From NCBI GenBank assembly GCA_008694505.1, contig VZDJ01000623.1:9181112-9245111 (forward strand): a DNA stretch of 64,000 nucleotides, read 5' to 3'. A model generated the notes under the pieces. It was not told the DNA's origin, did not search any database, and worked only from the letters and a program-made list of their open reading frames with translations. The DNA comes from Cyanoderma ruficeps. Its lineage: Eukaryota > Chordata > Aves > Passeriformes > Timaliidae. The position numbers were made by a program, and so were the translations under genes. Shown piece after piece: positions 29,190-42,100 of this stretch; within the stretch, counting starts at the first letter, position 1; each line of letters begins with the position of its first letter.

Positions 29190-29532
29190 CAGTGGGGACC
29201 TTTCCACTCGGTACAACTGCCAGAAAGGAGTTTGAAGTCACGTGGGAATTGGCCTCTTCTCCCAGGAAACCAGGTAGAGCACAAGAGGAAATGGCCTCAG
29301 GTTGCACCAGGGAGGAGGTTCAGGTTGGATATCAAGAAGAATTTCTTCACTGAAAAAGGTGGTCAGCTATTGACACAGGCTGGCCAGGGAGGTGTTTGAG
29401 TCACCATCCCTGGAAGTGTTCAAGAAATGACTGGACATGGCAATTAGTGCTATGGTTGAGTTGTCATGGTGGTGTTCAAAGCTTGGACTTGATGAGCTTG
29501 GAGGTCTTTTCCAAATTTAATGATTCTATGAT
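29190..29532 (+). mobile_element. CR1-type LINE 3' end
   Basis: The sequence contains the CR1 landmarks in order. These are a 'tacaactgccagaaaggag' block, 'ggcctcttctccca', 'caagaggaaatggcctcagg', 'ttggatatcaagaagaattt', 'cttcactgaaaaaggtgg', 'gacttgatgagcttggaggt' and 'ttccaaatttaatgattct'. It ends in the characteristic 'tgattctatgatt' terminal repeat. It is antisense to ORC5. The terminal repeat is preserved, so the 3' end is real and the 5' end is truncated. Confidence 0.93.
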
Positions 29533-30253
29533 TTGAAAAGCATAAAAGAACCTCCACAAGGTATCCTGTGTTAGTTTCAGTGGAATACAGTGTAGTCAAG
29601 GAACAATTTCCCATGTTTCCATGACTAATGAACTTAATTCTTTTTGCAGTTGATAGCTGTGATAGTCACTTTATTTTGTGAATAATCAAGACTTTGTCAA
29701 GACTTTTCAATAATATTCAGTAATTATAAATCTGGATGTTTTGAATATTAAAATTAAATCACTTTAAAATGGCTTAATACCCAAAAAGTACTATACTGAT
29801 CACCAAACTGAAAAATCCATACAAGAGATCAATAGAAAGCTGTGAAAAACCAGGATAGAATCAAGCAAGCAATGAAGTCTTTTGATCTCAACAGATTAAA
29901 AAGTCACCTCATACTAAAATGCCTACTGTAGTGAGAAAATACAGGAGAAAAACAAAACGGAACAAAGAGAAGCAGTTATGATTGGCAAAGACTCTGTTAG
30001 TTCTGATGAAAAGCTACTTGTCATTCCAATCAACTGTTATATCTGAACATTTTCCCACCTCTTGGAAGTCTTTCACATAAGCTTTACATAATGGGCAAGT
30101 AGCTTCCATGATTATCTTCTGGAATCTCTTCAGTAAGCAGAAACAAAAGTATTGCTAAAGGATACTTTAAAATGTCCATTGCAGATTCTGCATTGTAGTC
30201 AGTAAACATTAGGAAACTACCCTCTCAAAGAATCAACCAGTCAGGAAGTGGTG

Positions 30254-30655
30254 CTATCTGCTATTCCTCAGTAAGAGAAGCGCAAGCAGCAGAGACCCAA
30301 ATATTCTGTAGGGTATGCTCTGGTTCAGAACGCTCACCCTGGGCACCTGCCCCTCCGCCACTGACGACTCAGACACGCTTTTTAACAAGTTCCCAACACA
30401 CTTGTCCAAGGTGACACAGTAACACAGGCAAGGTGTCACTGCCAGGAGCTGGTTATTGGATTGGGACATACAGACCATTCCTCTGAGCTGCCGGGCAGTC
30501 TGCATCTGCCTGATGGCTGAGTTCAATTTTACAACCAAATCTTGGACATCCTGTCCTGCAGAAGCACTAGGTTCTGTTAAAAGCTGACTAATTTTGTCTG
30601 GAAAGTGCATCAAAACTTTGTCATCTCTAGAAAATTTTAAGACATAATTCTGCAC
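30254..30655 (-). other. Unassigned open frame (about 133 codons), sense to ORC5
   Basis: A GC-richer open frame lies inside the 33-kb ORC5 intron on the ORC5 strand. The upstream sequence is a pyrimidine-rich run ending 'ttttaagtgcag', which resembles a splice acceptor just before NYVLKFSRDDKVLMHFPDKI. Near its far end there is an AGG-GTGAGC donor-like site, after the residues EGQVPR. Its composition includes a Cys-rich stretch (CLCYCVTLDKC) and looks more protein-like than neighbouring chance frames. I do not recognise the family. It starts without ATG (GTG, preceded by a stop), so it is either an exon of an unknown or alternative transcript, a retrocopy fragment, or chance. Confidence 0.3.
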
Positions 30656-31985
30656 TTAAAAATACAGAAAAGGAAAAGGTTCCATACAAAGACTTTTCTC
30701 ACTCTAAAACTGTTCTCATTTATTTTATAACAGAGAAATTGTGCAATATAAATGTTACCATGGTAACAACTCACTTTATTGAACAAGAGAGAAAATAATT
30801 ATCCCAAACCTGCATATCATGCAAGCACATGCAGTAAATTTAGTGCTGCCCTTTTTTCTCCTCGCTATTTTTCTTCTTGCAAAGAGAAATAGATTTTGAA
30901 TTTATACCTTATAGCAAGCCAGGCATCATTTTGCCTGTCCCTCCCACTTCTTTGTATATTTTACACCTCTTGAGTGCATGATGTGAAGGACCCAGTTACT
31001 TAGAAAAAGAAAAAGGGATTAATGAATCAGAAATGCTCTTCCCCCTCCTGAGTGAAGTACAGAAGACTCCTATGTAAATGCTTCACGCATTTAAAAAAAA
31101 TGAAGCCCTAAGGCAAGCACAGCACATGCTTAGTATTCACTCAGTATACTTAAACAGGAACCCTTAGTTTATAGAAAACCAAAAGTTACTCCTCTCCAAA
31201 CATAAAGTAAACCTGATTTTACTGTTCTGTCCAATATGTCTTGTGATATTGTATTTGTAAACATTTATTTATATTTTATATACAAGGGACAGCAATATTT
31301 TCAGAAGAACTGCATGGATTTAGCCATACAAATCCAATTAATCTCAATAGAACTTGTATGGTTAAATCCCTGTGCTCAGCTTTGACATTTTAAAAGCAGT
31401 GGGGGAGGTTTTTCCAAGGAGTGAATATGTATTATACAAAACTTAGTTTTTTCAGAAATAAAATACCATGTAGATACTTAGAGACATCAACAAACACGTG
31501 ATTCTGTCAAGAAAATCACATTCTTAGGAAAGCAGGCAAGGAATTCCACAAAAGTCTATTTTACGAAAAATAACAGTATTATCCTGCAGCCTATGAGATA
31601 AAACTAATCACATGTACATATTAGTTGGATAAATTATTCTGATTTTACCTCCAGTTTTGATCTTTTTACTTCATTTGCAGTGCATCTGCCTCTCTCATAT
31701 GAAATGTTAAAGAATGAATTTAATCTAGTGTTCACAGTTGGAGAATGTGTTTGGGATGCATAAAATTCATGTTTTTAAAAGATCACTTTAAAGAAGTGAC
31801 TTAGAAGTGCTGTTTAGAAAGATGATCTTGTCACCACCTTTATTTTTTTTTTTTGTTTATTTACAGTCTCAAACAAATAGAGGGTGTAAGTGTAGAAATT
31901 AAACTACACTCAACCAATTGCAGCAATGAAGAGTGTAGCTAATTTTGGCTATCTCTCAGAAGAATACCTTCAGGTACTAGAAACA

Positions 31986-32007
31986 ATTAATGTGTATACA
32001 CATTAAT
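31986..32007. repeat. Perfect 22-bp palindrome
   Basis: The sequence is ATTAATGTGTA followed directly by its reverse complement TACACATTAAT. A short CA run follows at 32009. It can form a cruciform or an RNA hairpin. It is intronic in ORC5. Confidence 0.9.
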
Positions 32008-32704
32008 GCACACACACAGTACAGGCTGTGCAAAATCTTAAGTCACTAAACTGTCTTCTTCATGGAACTGGGACTGTCCAAATCATCCAAATATAACTTA
32101 ACTTGGTAGAGAATTCTTTCTGAAACATAGACTGCAATGGTACGTTCTTCATAAATACATGCCTATACTACTGAGTATATTTAATACCTCCCAATGAAGC
32201 TCTAACATAAAAATACATAAAAATATATAAGATAATATATAAAAATACAATTCCAGTAGTTGAACTGGTAAAGCTTAGAATTCCATATAAAGAAGGCTAC
32301 TCTTAGGTGCCTTCTCCCTTCCCCTGAAGCCCTCAACAATCAGTACCAAGATTTCAGTTCCTCAACCAAATACTACTAGAGATGCATGTTTCTCATACAG
32401 CAGTTGAACAGTTAAATCCCAAGAGTCTTACAACTGCAGTGATATAAATAATGTCTCCTTTAACAATAATTTAGATTTTGCATTTGCCAGTAGTTTTTGT
32501 ATGGAAACCTTTTTTTTTTCCAGTTCAAATATAAATCATACAGATGCAGTGGAGACATTTTTGTTTGTTTTTGGTAAAGAAGAAAAAGTAAGTGACCATT
32601 TTAGAATTAGCTGGACATATATTTAACAAGCCACTAAACGATTAGGACAAATTCACCCAATATATGCCATCATGCTGCTGTTTATTCTTCCTGTATATGG
32701 ACTG

Positions 32705-32732
32705 GTTAGCTAGATGCTCACATCTAGCTAAC
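32705..32732. repeat. Hairpin with perfect 12-bp arms and 4-base loop
   Basis: The arms GTTAGCTAGATG and CATCTAGCTAAC flank the loop CTCA. A further partial copy of the arm ('aacatctag') follows immediately. It is intronic, and no coding context is seen. Confidence 0.9.
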
Positions 32733-33290
32733 ATCTAGTAAGCTTTAGCCCACATGCTACTTGAAAAGTTTTATTTAAAGCTTGTTGTATTTCAAATTAA
32801 TAATGATCATTGCAGTACTGTATCCTCAAATCACACTTTTTGCCTGAAGTGCATGATGAAGCAAAGTTCTGCTAAACATTGCTAAAGCAATGTTTTTCTG
32901 TAATGGTGTGTTCTGAAAGCCTTATGACCAGACTTGAAACAAGTTCATAAAACCAACAGCATGTTACAAAAAAATATACATTATCAATTGAGACAGTAGC
33001 TGACATAACAGACTCTCTGGCCAGAAGCCCTCCTCAGAGCCTTCCTTGAGTCTTTTAAAAAGATTTTATTAAAATCTGTTTTATTAAAAAGCTGTGTATT
33101 TCAGTGAACAAAAGTTCAGTATTTTAAAAATGTTTAACTTAATTAAACACGTGATAAGATCTTTAATCTTTAATAAATTAAAACATGATTTTTTTTGTAA
33201 GAAAGGTTTCTATTCATAAGCCTTTCCTGATGCAAAAATCTCAAACACCCTCTGTTCATGTCAACCTCAGCTTTTCCATCTCCCTCACAA

Positions 33291-33660
33291 CACAGAATCA
33301 CAGAATGGTTGAGGTGACCGGGAACTCTGGAAGTCACTGGGTCCAACCTGCTGCTCAAGCAGGGCCATCTCAACCAGGCTACCCAGAGCCATGTCCAGAT
33401 AGCTTTTGAGTATCTCTAGGAATGGAGATTTTTCCACCATTCTGGGCAACCACTGCCAGCACTCAAGTCAACCTCACAGTAAGAAAGCATTTCCTGAGAT
33501 TCAATTTGTGCCTATTGCCTTGGAGTAGAGCAGCAACTCCTTGCTGTGGCTCATTATATCCCCTTATACTCTACATCCCTCCTGCTCCTCCACTTCTCAG
33601 CCTAAGATGCTCCACACCCTGTGCCTGGGTCTTGGTTAGGTCCTAAGGATCATCACGTTC
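33291..33660 (-). mobile_element. CR1-type LINE 3' end, minus strand
   Basis: The plus strand begins with 'cacagaatcacagaatggtt' and runs through 'gggtccaacctgctgctcaa', 'agggccatctcaaccagg' and 'agccatgtccagat'. It ends in more diverged 'tgggcaaccactgccagcac' type sequence. This is the reverse complement of a CR1 3' region. It is sense to ORC5, truncated and without coding capacity. The right boundary is approximate because similarity fades. Confidence 0.92.
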
Positions 33661-36600
33661 AAACATATTGAACACCTGGGTGGGACAGCCTTAACAGAGC
33701 TCTCCTCAACTACTCCTGCTGCATCTTCCTGCTCCAGGCAAAACAACGTTTGGATGTGGAGAAATGTGCAACTCAGAAACCAAACACCCACATGTTTATC
33801 CTTAGGACAAGTTGGTTTCTTGGTGGGATATTTTTTTGCGTTTGTCTTGTTTCTTGAGATATAACCCAAATTCTTTTCTAAAAGAAATTAGAAAATCCAG
33901 AAAATTGAAACAATCATGAGATTCCCAGGCAGCCTCCTCTGACCAAACCATCTTGGTGGTCTTTAATAACAGTAGCTCATTGAAGAAATCATGGATGAAA
34001 CACAGTCAGTAGCCTTAAACGTGTTCAGGACCACCTCCTTCACAAATAAACTGTTCAACATTAATTCAGAAACATAATTTCCATTCAATTGACTAATAAA
34101 ATGAGACCTTGCTGTAGAAATTTTCAGAGGTTATTTTTCATCATCATTATTTAGGTTCAGGATTCGACTTTCAGTTTCTAAATGTTATTTTCCTCCAAGT
34201 GACGAGACTCTCAAACTCCTGCCTGAGTGCAAGCCTCAGAAAAACTGTGTCCCCTGCTTTTAGGCTGGCTCATCACCAGCCAGCGCCTGAGTTACTGTTC
34301 CCAGTGGCAGAATGCAGCCTATTCAAAACAGCATGATTAATTTAGCTAAAAAGAAAACCACAAGCAGAGAGAAATGGATTAAATAACAACAAAACCCTAT
34401 ATACACATGGGCTTATCTGAGACTTGCCTTGTTAACATTCCCCTTTTTTCAGCCAGGGGGTGAAGCTGTTGCTGGTACTGCCCAAGTGCAACTGCTGCCT
34501 CTGACACTATAACCTGAATCCTTCCCCCTCTCCAATACAACCCAAGGCTGAATTCAGGTATTGTTCCTCCTGTTACAAAGCAACTGAAAGAAATCCACTG
34601 CCAGGTTCCCAGAAAACGGAGGAAAAGCTTAACTGCATTTAACCCTTTGGGTTCCCTGGAACCAGCCACACGACATCCTCTGTGCTGGGGACCCAACAGA
34701 ACCCACAGCTCCCGTGTTCTTTGTAGCCATTGAAAGCTGCACTTAAGAATGCCACAGATGACACGGGCAAAATAGCAGGGAAATGGTGCTACAAAACCAA
34801 AGAGTTTCACTTTCTTCAGTGTGATCACGTGTTACATTCTCCTGTAAAGATCTAACAGGAGGACCAGAAATGTAGAAATTATATTAACTTTCTACTCATT
34901 TTCTATTTTTTTCCTGCAGCAAATAAATGCATTCAACTTTACAAATTTGCTCCCTGGGTCCTCTGTAAATGTTGAATCCAATAAGGTAACAAACTGATGA
35001 GAAGGCTGCTGTACCCAAAAATACACTATCAATTAATTTATGTGACAATTATTCACAATAAATGCACACTGCTCTGTTTCTTGTGCCATGAATGGGAAGT
35101 AAAGGTACCAGTATAAATGTAATGTTTATGGATGTCCAATGTACCACAGCTGCAACTTGATATTTAGAGCCAACAAAGAAAAAACTGCAACAATGAGGGA
35201 AAAATAACCCAGAAGCTGATGAAAATGACTGGCAAATACTATTTAACCAAGAGGTTAGACTTATATTTGGAAGAAAAAGACTGATGACTTACACTGGGTC
35301 CACTATATATCTTACATAACCAAAGATTGCAGTGACACATACGAAGTTATCACTGAAGTCAGTTACTCAGTAAAGAAGCACTCCAGATAGCAAGATTTAT
35401 CACAGCTGCTTTTTTGTCCAAAGTTATTAGTCTGACACCTTAAATTCAACAAAGAATTGAAGAATTTTAGAAAAAAATGGCCTTTTTCAATACAGATAGA
35501 TACTCAAAGGTTTGCTTGCCTTCTACATTTTAAGAGTAAATTATACATATATATAATTTATTAAGCGTTGCCACTTGATATTACATCCTCTTTCCTTGAA
35601 CTTCTACTGTAGATTATTACAAAATAACTAAGACAATACCTGCACATCTTTTCAAGCTGGAAAATGTAATTTTACCAATGTCTCCATTTATAAGCAGTGA
35701 GCAACCTGAAGATGAAGCTGATCTTCCAGTATTTATCCAGAACAGCCTTCATTTGTTCTAACATCATGACAAAACAAATAAACATAAAACAAACAACAAA
35801 ACCCCCCAATATCAACAACGAAAAACCCTCCAAAAATTTAAAAAACAGGCAAATTTTCATGCCCATTTCAAATTCCTGCCTGTTCCTTTTAGAACATAGT
35901 AGGATTTAACATCAAAACGAACAGCTTTTCTCTTACTACCTAACCTAATCCAGTTAAAAGTACTATGAAGATGACAGTGATTGACAGTTACACGATGACA
36001 CACTTGACACACATCACATCTTCCAATGCTTACTTTTTTTCCTCATTCATGCAGGTTGTGGGGGCTTTTTTCCCCCAAAAGAATTTCGTATTTATTAGGT
36101 CAACATTTCCCAATTCAACATGCATAAAAAATTATTTAACTAGCTTTTTAACATTTGGTTGCAAAATAAGAGTTAATAATTTTTAAACAAATGAAACTGC
36201 TCTTTGTCAGTACTTTAATTCATATGAAAATGACCTTAAGCAAACCTATCATCTGATGCAATAGATACTCTATATGGATTGCACTTTTACAGGTAACACA
36301 GATAACAGTATTGTTCTGCTCATGAGGCAGAGGGAGTCAAATCATGAAATATTCAGTTTTAATTAAGATTACTGTATCAAAGGCAAGGCTTAATGCAGAA
36401 TTGAAGTAAGAATCAAGGTTAATACCTATTCTAAAGCAAATTTACATAAATTATGTTTCAGTAGTATACCATGAGTCTTATTTTGTTAATTTATACCATG
36501 TGAGACCATAGAAATTAAAGATGGAAAATATCTATTAAGTCATCTTCACTCTCCTCCCACCAATGCAAAATTCTTTTTCCTTCTTTCAAGTTTATATTTG

Positions 36601-39120
36601 AATGCTTTTGTCTACTGTCATTTGCAATAGCTCAAGCAGTGGGGCACTGCACTAAAATTTCAGGGAAGACTATCACACACTTTAGCTTGTCCAAAAGAAG
36701 GGGTTTTTATAGTATTCAAAGCTAAGATTCCCCTCATCTTATTTCATTACTCCTACTTAGACCTTTTTTGAACTCTTCTAAATGAATCCTTTCTTGGCAC
36801 TTGAAGACTATAAATACCTTCAGACATTTTCATCATCCCCTGGTAGTTATTTAGCCAAATTAGTGTAGGGATCATCTCTCTTCATCTGAACATCACCCAG
36901 CACACAGATAGCTATAAGTAATAATTACATGTGTTCATTTCCTTTAATCTTTCTTCACAAGTCATTCCCTTCTAGCCTTTAATTTTTGCCAGTCTTCATG
37001 CTACATCTTCTTTTAAGTGTTACTGCTTTGCAATTATTTTCCTTTCTCTGAGCAGCTTTATTTCAGGTCATATCCACTTATGCATGCCAGCTTGCATTTA
37101 CCACTTTATCTTGACTTTTCACTGATGTGTGTAGGTTTTTTGTGTTTGTTTTTTTTTCTTTTGTTTGTTTTAATAAAACATCAGACTCAAATCTCTTCTC
37201 TGTTCATGTCAAACCATCACAGAAAAAAATGAAATTACCTGCACTAGAGACGAGCATTTCAGCTTATTAAAAATACAATTAAAGTGCCTAATAAATTGTT
37301 TTCATTACTCATTTTTATGTTTGGGTGTTTTTCCAGGTTTTAGGCACCATCTATTTTGGGCAATCAGTCTGAAATACCTTTGGTTTTTGTAGTACAGATA
37401 ATTAACCTATCTTTGTATTTGTCTTTTTTAGTATCAGCATAAATACTTTCACTCACAAGAAAATTATATGAGGACTTCAAGCATTACTTTATCTCCTGTC
37501 ATATTGATGACTCCCTATCCTGTTTGCTACCTTTCCTCCTCATCACTCCAGCACACTGAGCTATCCCCTGTGCCCCAGCACAAGGTAAAGTTACAAAAGC
37601 TTCACCTGAGCCAGATGGAGACTGCAAATTGGACTGGAGTCTGGCTTACTCTAGGGAATTCCAGATGCTGAATAGAATTAAAATTTGGGCTGTTTTTGAT
37701 ATGGGTGAGGAGAAGAAAATATTGGTTTGAATGTTAATCTAATCATAGATAAAAGTAGATTTCTTTACTGCTACGGAGATTCTGCCATGTCAAATCTCCA
37801 CCTCTACCTTTTCATTTCTCCCATTCATTAAGAGATGGTCTGGTTCTGGTCACAACTGCATGGAAAACATGTAAAATCAACAGGTCAAATAGCACTCCAC
37901 AGACTAGTCCCACAAAATGCCTACTTCAAGGTTAAAACCAGCAAGGTCTCAATGATTTGTCTAGGAGGGAAGGAAAAAGACAGGCTGAGGACATGATGAG
38001 CAGCAGACCAGCCTACTGTGCAAGAGCTCCAGTCACCATGTTCCCCGTTAGCCATCCTTCCCCCTTCTCTACTTCTACTGGAAGCCCATCACACTTTATA
38101 ACAGAAGTTGTTAATTTAAACAGAAAGCCTCTCTATGTCAAAAGCTCATTTGTAAGAGCTAAGTGCTAGGATTAACAGCAACTCACTGTCACTATTAACT
38201 AAGAGTCAGCCAGCTCAAAACAAAAGGTAGATTTTTCAGGATATAATTAAAAAGCAATACAGAGACTTTGTGCCATTGATGCCTCTGCTATACCTGTTCA
38301 GTGAATCAGAACAGATTACTTCAGACTCCCAGTCTTCTAGACTGTCAGTCTAGCATTTTTCACAAGCACTACAGTCACACAAATTATTAAAAAGCTTTTC
38401 TCTACACCATCAGTGTCATACATCCATTAGAGGCCATTCCACACTAGAAGATATCTGTTGCAAAAAGTCTTCCTAGGCCATATGCTAGTAATAAACAAAA
38501 AAGGCTGGAAAAGATCATTTTATAACAACAATCTTCAGTTTTCTTCTCATGTCTGTGTGGTAATCTCTTGAGTCAATCTGTTTACTGTCTCTATCTACTA
38601 CACCAGGGCTTTTTATGTATATAATTCATTACTTTCTCTTTTGACGTTGTCTTTCATGTTTCTTGCCCAGATATCTAGAACATGGAACACTAGTTCATTT
38701 TATCTAGGTCACAGATGGTCAACAACACATCCAGCACTCTTCAATTATTAAAATAGATCAACCTGGTTCTTCATATTCTCTAGCTATGCCTTTCAAAAAA
38801 CATCTCAGCTACCACATCTCCTATATGTTTTTTTAAACTCACTACTAACCAGAGTCTGAATTCATAACTTTTCAGAAGACATAGATATATTGCCTATATA
38901 TTCTGTTTTTCATAGTGGAATGTTTTACAATGTTCAGAATGGGATTATAAAGCTTCTACAGTTCATTTATATTCCATTTCAGGAACCATTTACGAAAGGT
39001 GAGCAGGCAGGAAAAAAAAAGTATGTAAAAACATGCATACAGAAAGATACCCCTCAATATTCCATGAGAACTGCTATGGAGGCTAGAATCAGGTCCTGTT
39101 AGAAATGGCAACATATATAA

Positions 39121-39161
39121 ATTTAAGAAAATTAATTTAAGAAAATTAATTTAAGAAAATT
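39121..39161. repeat. 14-bp tandem repeat, three near-perfect copies
   Basis: The unit 'atttaagaaaatta' is repeated three times. Only the last base of the third copy deviates. It is a simple AT-rich minisatellite seed within the ORC5 intron. Confidence 0.9.
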
Positions 39162-42100
39162 CAGAAATAACTACTAATTAGAAAACAAGAAAACAACATA
39201 AAATGAGTTTGAAAGTACAGAATTTTTGAAACTGAGATTTTTTTCTGCTTATTTGGGGTTTGGTTTGAGTTTTTGTTCACATTTTTCTTTTTTTTAAATA
39301 CCTTTCTCTACATGGATAACAGCAGGGTGATGAATGAAGTCAAAGCTGCACCATCACATGTTAGTGAAACACACCAACAGATCAGCATCTACTCCTCTGA
39401 ACTGAATGTCTTCAAATATTTCAATTTTAGTTTCACTTAAACTGTGCCCAAAAATCCACACTGAATCTCAGTAATATTTTTAAATTTTACCTCTGAAACA
39501 CTTCCTGAAATTTTAATAACTTATCAGTCTTTTATTTCTTTTGATAAGTCTTGTATGACTTGCACTTGCAGAGGTTATACCTAACCTCTTTTTATTTCAT
39601 ATTTCACAAAAAGGTAGAAGATCTTTTCTTGATATTCGGCAATCTCACATAAAAAAGTCACTTTCAGACCGTTTTCCACAAGACACTGAGCTAGTCTATA
39701 GTTGCTGTAACTGAAATACAATTCAAAGCTGTATGGTTCAGATTGCAAATTCAAGCATGTAAAATGGCAGTCATCATCACAGAATTCTGCAAAATAAATT
39801 TCTATCAGAAAGAGACAGAATTTCAGCACCCCGTCCTTAGGAATAAGTCAAAAGCAGCCCAGCAAAAAAAGGATGAGAAGGCCAACACCAGCTTGCCAGC
39901 CACGCAATGGTACCCTGGGCATGCTCGTCCCAAATACTCACTGCAGTGACAGCCCAACTAAATCTGCAGGAGGAATGAGTGGGAAGGTGCAGAGATCAAT
40001 CACTGCCCCCAGTCTGCAAACATTCTGACAAGGAATATGACATCCAAGCAGGGATATTTGATGGTGGCTTTTCCATTTGTTTTACAAGAAACCCAGAATA
40101 ATTACTGAATAAACAGTCCTTAGTCTTTCAGCATAGAATAGCTTTACAAAGCTACAATGTAAATGTTTCCATCTGAGGTTGTCTTGATTCCATTTCTAGA
40201 GGACAGAGGAGTCAGTGCATCAGGACAGGGTTCATTAAAACCTAGTACAGATTTTAAAAGTTTTCATTAACAGAGTGGGTTTAGATGCTCATGTCTACAT
40301 CAGGGTGCATGTCTGTTTCTCTCCAAGCACACTGGTTACCTCAGATGTACTTTTACTATTCAGACACTTACATAGGTAGAACCAATCTTGCCTAAAATAA
40401 TCACATTATTTCTAGTATCATCCACTCTATCTAATGTGAGAAATTAAATCATACAGTGGTAAGGACAGAAACTTTTTGCAGCACCTGTGCAACTTCAGAT
40501 ATACAGCACCATTTTCAGCCATAATAATCATCATTGTCATCACTATAGCAGCTTTTCCAAGCTTAAGCTACTGTAGGATTTGTCTCACCTCGTTTTGTCA
40601 TTCTTCATACTTTAAATGAACTACATTTGCAACATTTACTAAGAATATAAACTTTCCATAAATGAGATTTACTCACACCGTGCTATCAATTTTCCACATT
40701 GCTCCCCCCAAATATTTTCCAGTTTTCATTTCCATAGATGGAGAAGAGAGATTATGTAAATTCCTAACTATTCCTCATCTACCAAGAGGCATTCAGGCAT
40801 TCTTTTGTCAACCAGCTTCATATTTTAAAATCCTCTCTTTCAAAGCAGCTGCTTCTTTTGTCCAAGATACTGTGGCAAGCCCCACTATCTGCTATCAAAT
40901 GAACACAGCCAGCAGCAGAGGGTCTTTAGGGGAGGAGGGGTGTCAAGCACAAAGTCAGTAGCTAGAACTGACTGCAGCTGGCAGGGCAGAAACAGTACAA
41001 GCATTCCCCAAAGTGAGCCAATGTAGTCTTTAATGTACCATTTTGCTACCTTATGCTCTAACACTGTTCATGTGCACAGTCTCAGTACTTTTCAACCTCA
41101 TAAAAAAATGGAAGGTATGGATACAATGCTACAAATTTATTTCACGTGTGATATGCCAAAATCATTTGTATTGAATTGACAGGTGAAGTATTAATATCTA
41201 AGGAGAACAAACTGTAGGTAGGGAGATGTAAGAGTGCATTAGGCAGGGACAGGAGGACAAGGGACCATATAACAACCAGTCCAAGGAGCGCATCAGTTTA
41301 AAGAATGTAACATTATAGCCAACCCTTCAGTCAGTGATTCTGAAACATCTTTCTTGCCACTACTGAAATTGCAATTGTATTCATTACTGTATGTGCAGGG
41401 AAGTAAAAGATATTAAATAAGCAAAGGATTGTCAAATTAAGATCTGACAGGATATCTGTGTCCCTACAACTTGCTGAAGTCAACACCAAGGAGCTAGTAA
41501 AACTGTTTTGGCTGAAAGACAATGACAGCAAAAAGGACAGCAGGTAAAATTGGCCTTTAATAGCCTTTAAGCTGGAATTAGACTTTAGTTCTAGTTACCA
41601 GGGGTGTGAAGAAACAGGGCATGCAATGGAGCTATTTAACCTCAAGAGTTAGTTCTAGTTTTGAAATCATATTTCAATTAACCAGATTCTACACAAATGC
41701 TCAATAAGGAGATTGTTCTTTGTCCCAAACAGGTCATATTCCAAATGGTGAGAGAAAACAGCCAAATTGCATCTAAGAAAGACAGAATTTATAAAGAGTA
41801 TTAATGATGTCACCTGGAGGTTTGAAAGGTTCTTTTTAATCTTTAATCATATCTTTCTAGGCATATCAGCTTAAAACAAGAGATTTGAGAGGGAACTGAT
41901 AGAATTCTATCTTAATGCTCTAATTTGCTTTATCAAAGTATTATGTCCTATCTTATTTCCATGAATAGCTGGAGATTCTGGAGTAGACTTTCTGCATACA
42001 CTAAATGGTTAAAGAAAAGTGATTAAAAAACTTATACAGGCTGTTTTTAGATATATGTTATCAAGAGAGGTTGTGCAGTACTTGCTTAATTAATCTTTGC

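Noticed and set aside
34397..34828. 143-codon minus-strand open frame as a gene
   Set aside because: There is no recognisable domain, no matching splice or promoter structure, and the frame sits in an ORC5 intron. It may be part of an unrecognised repeat.
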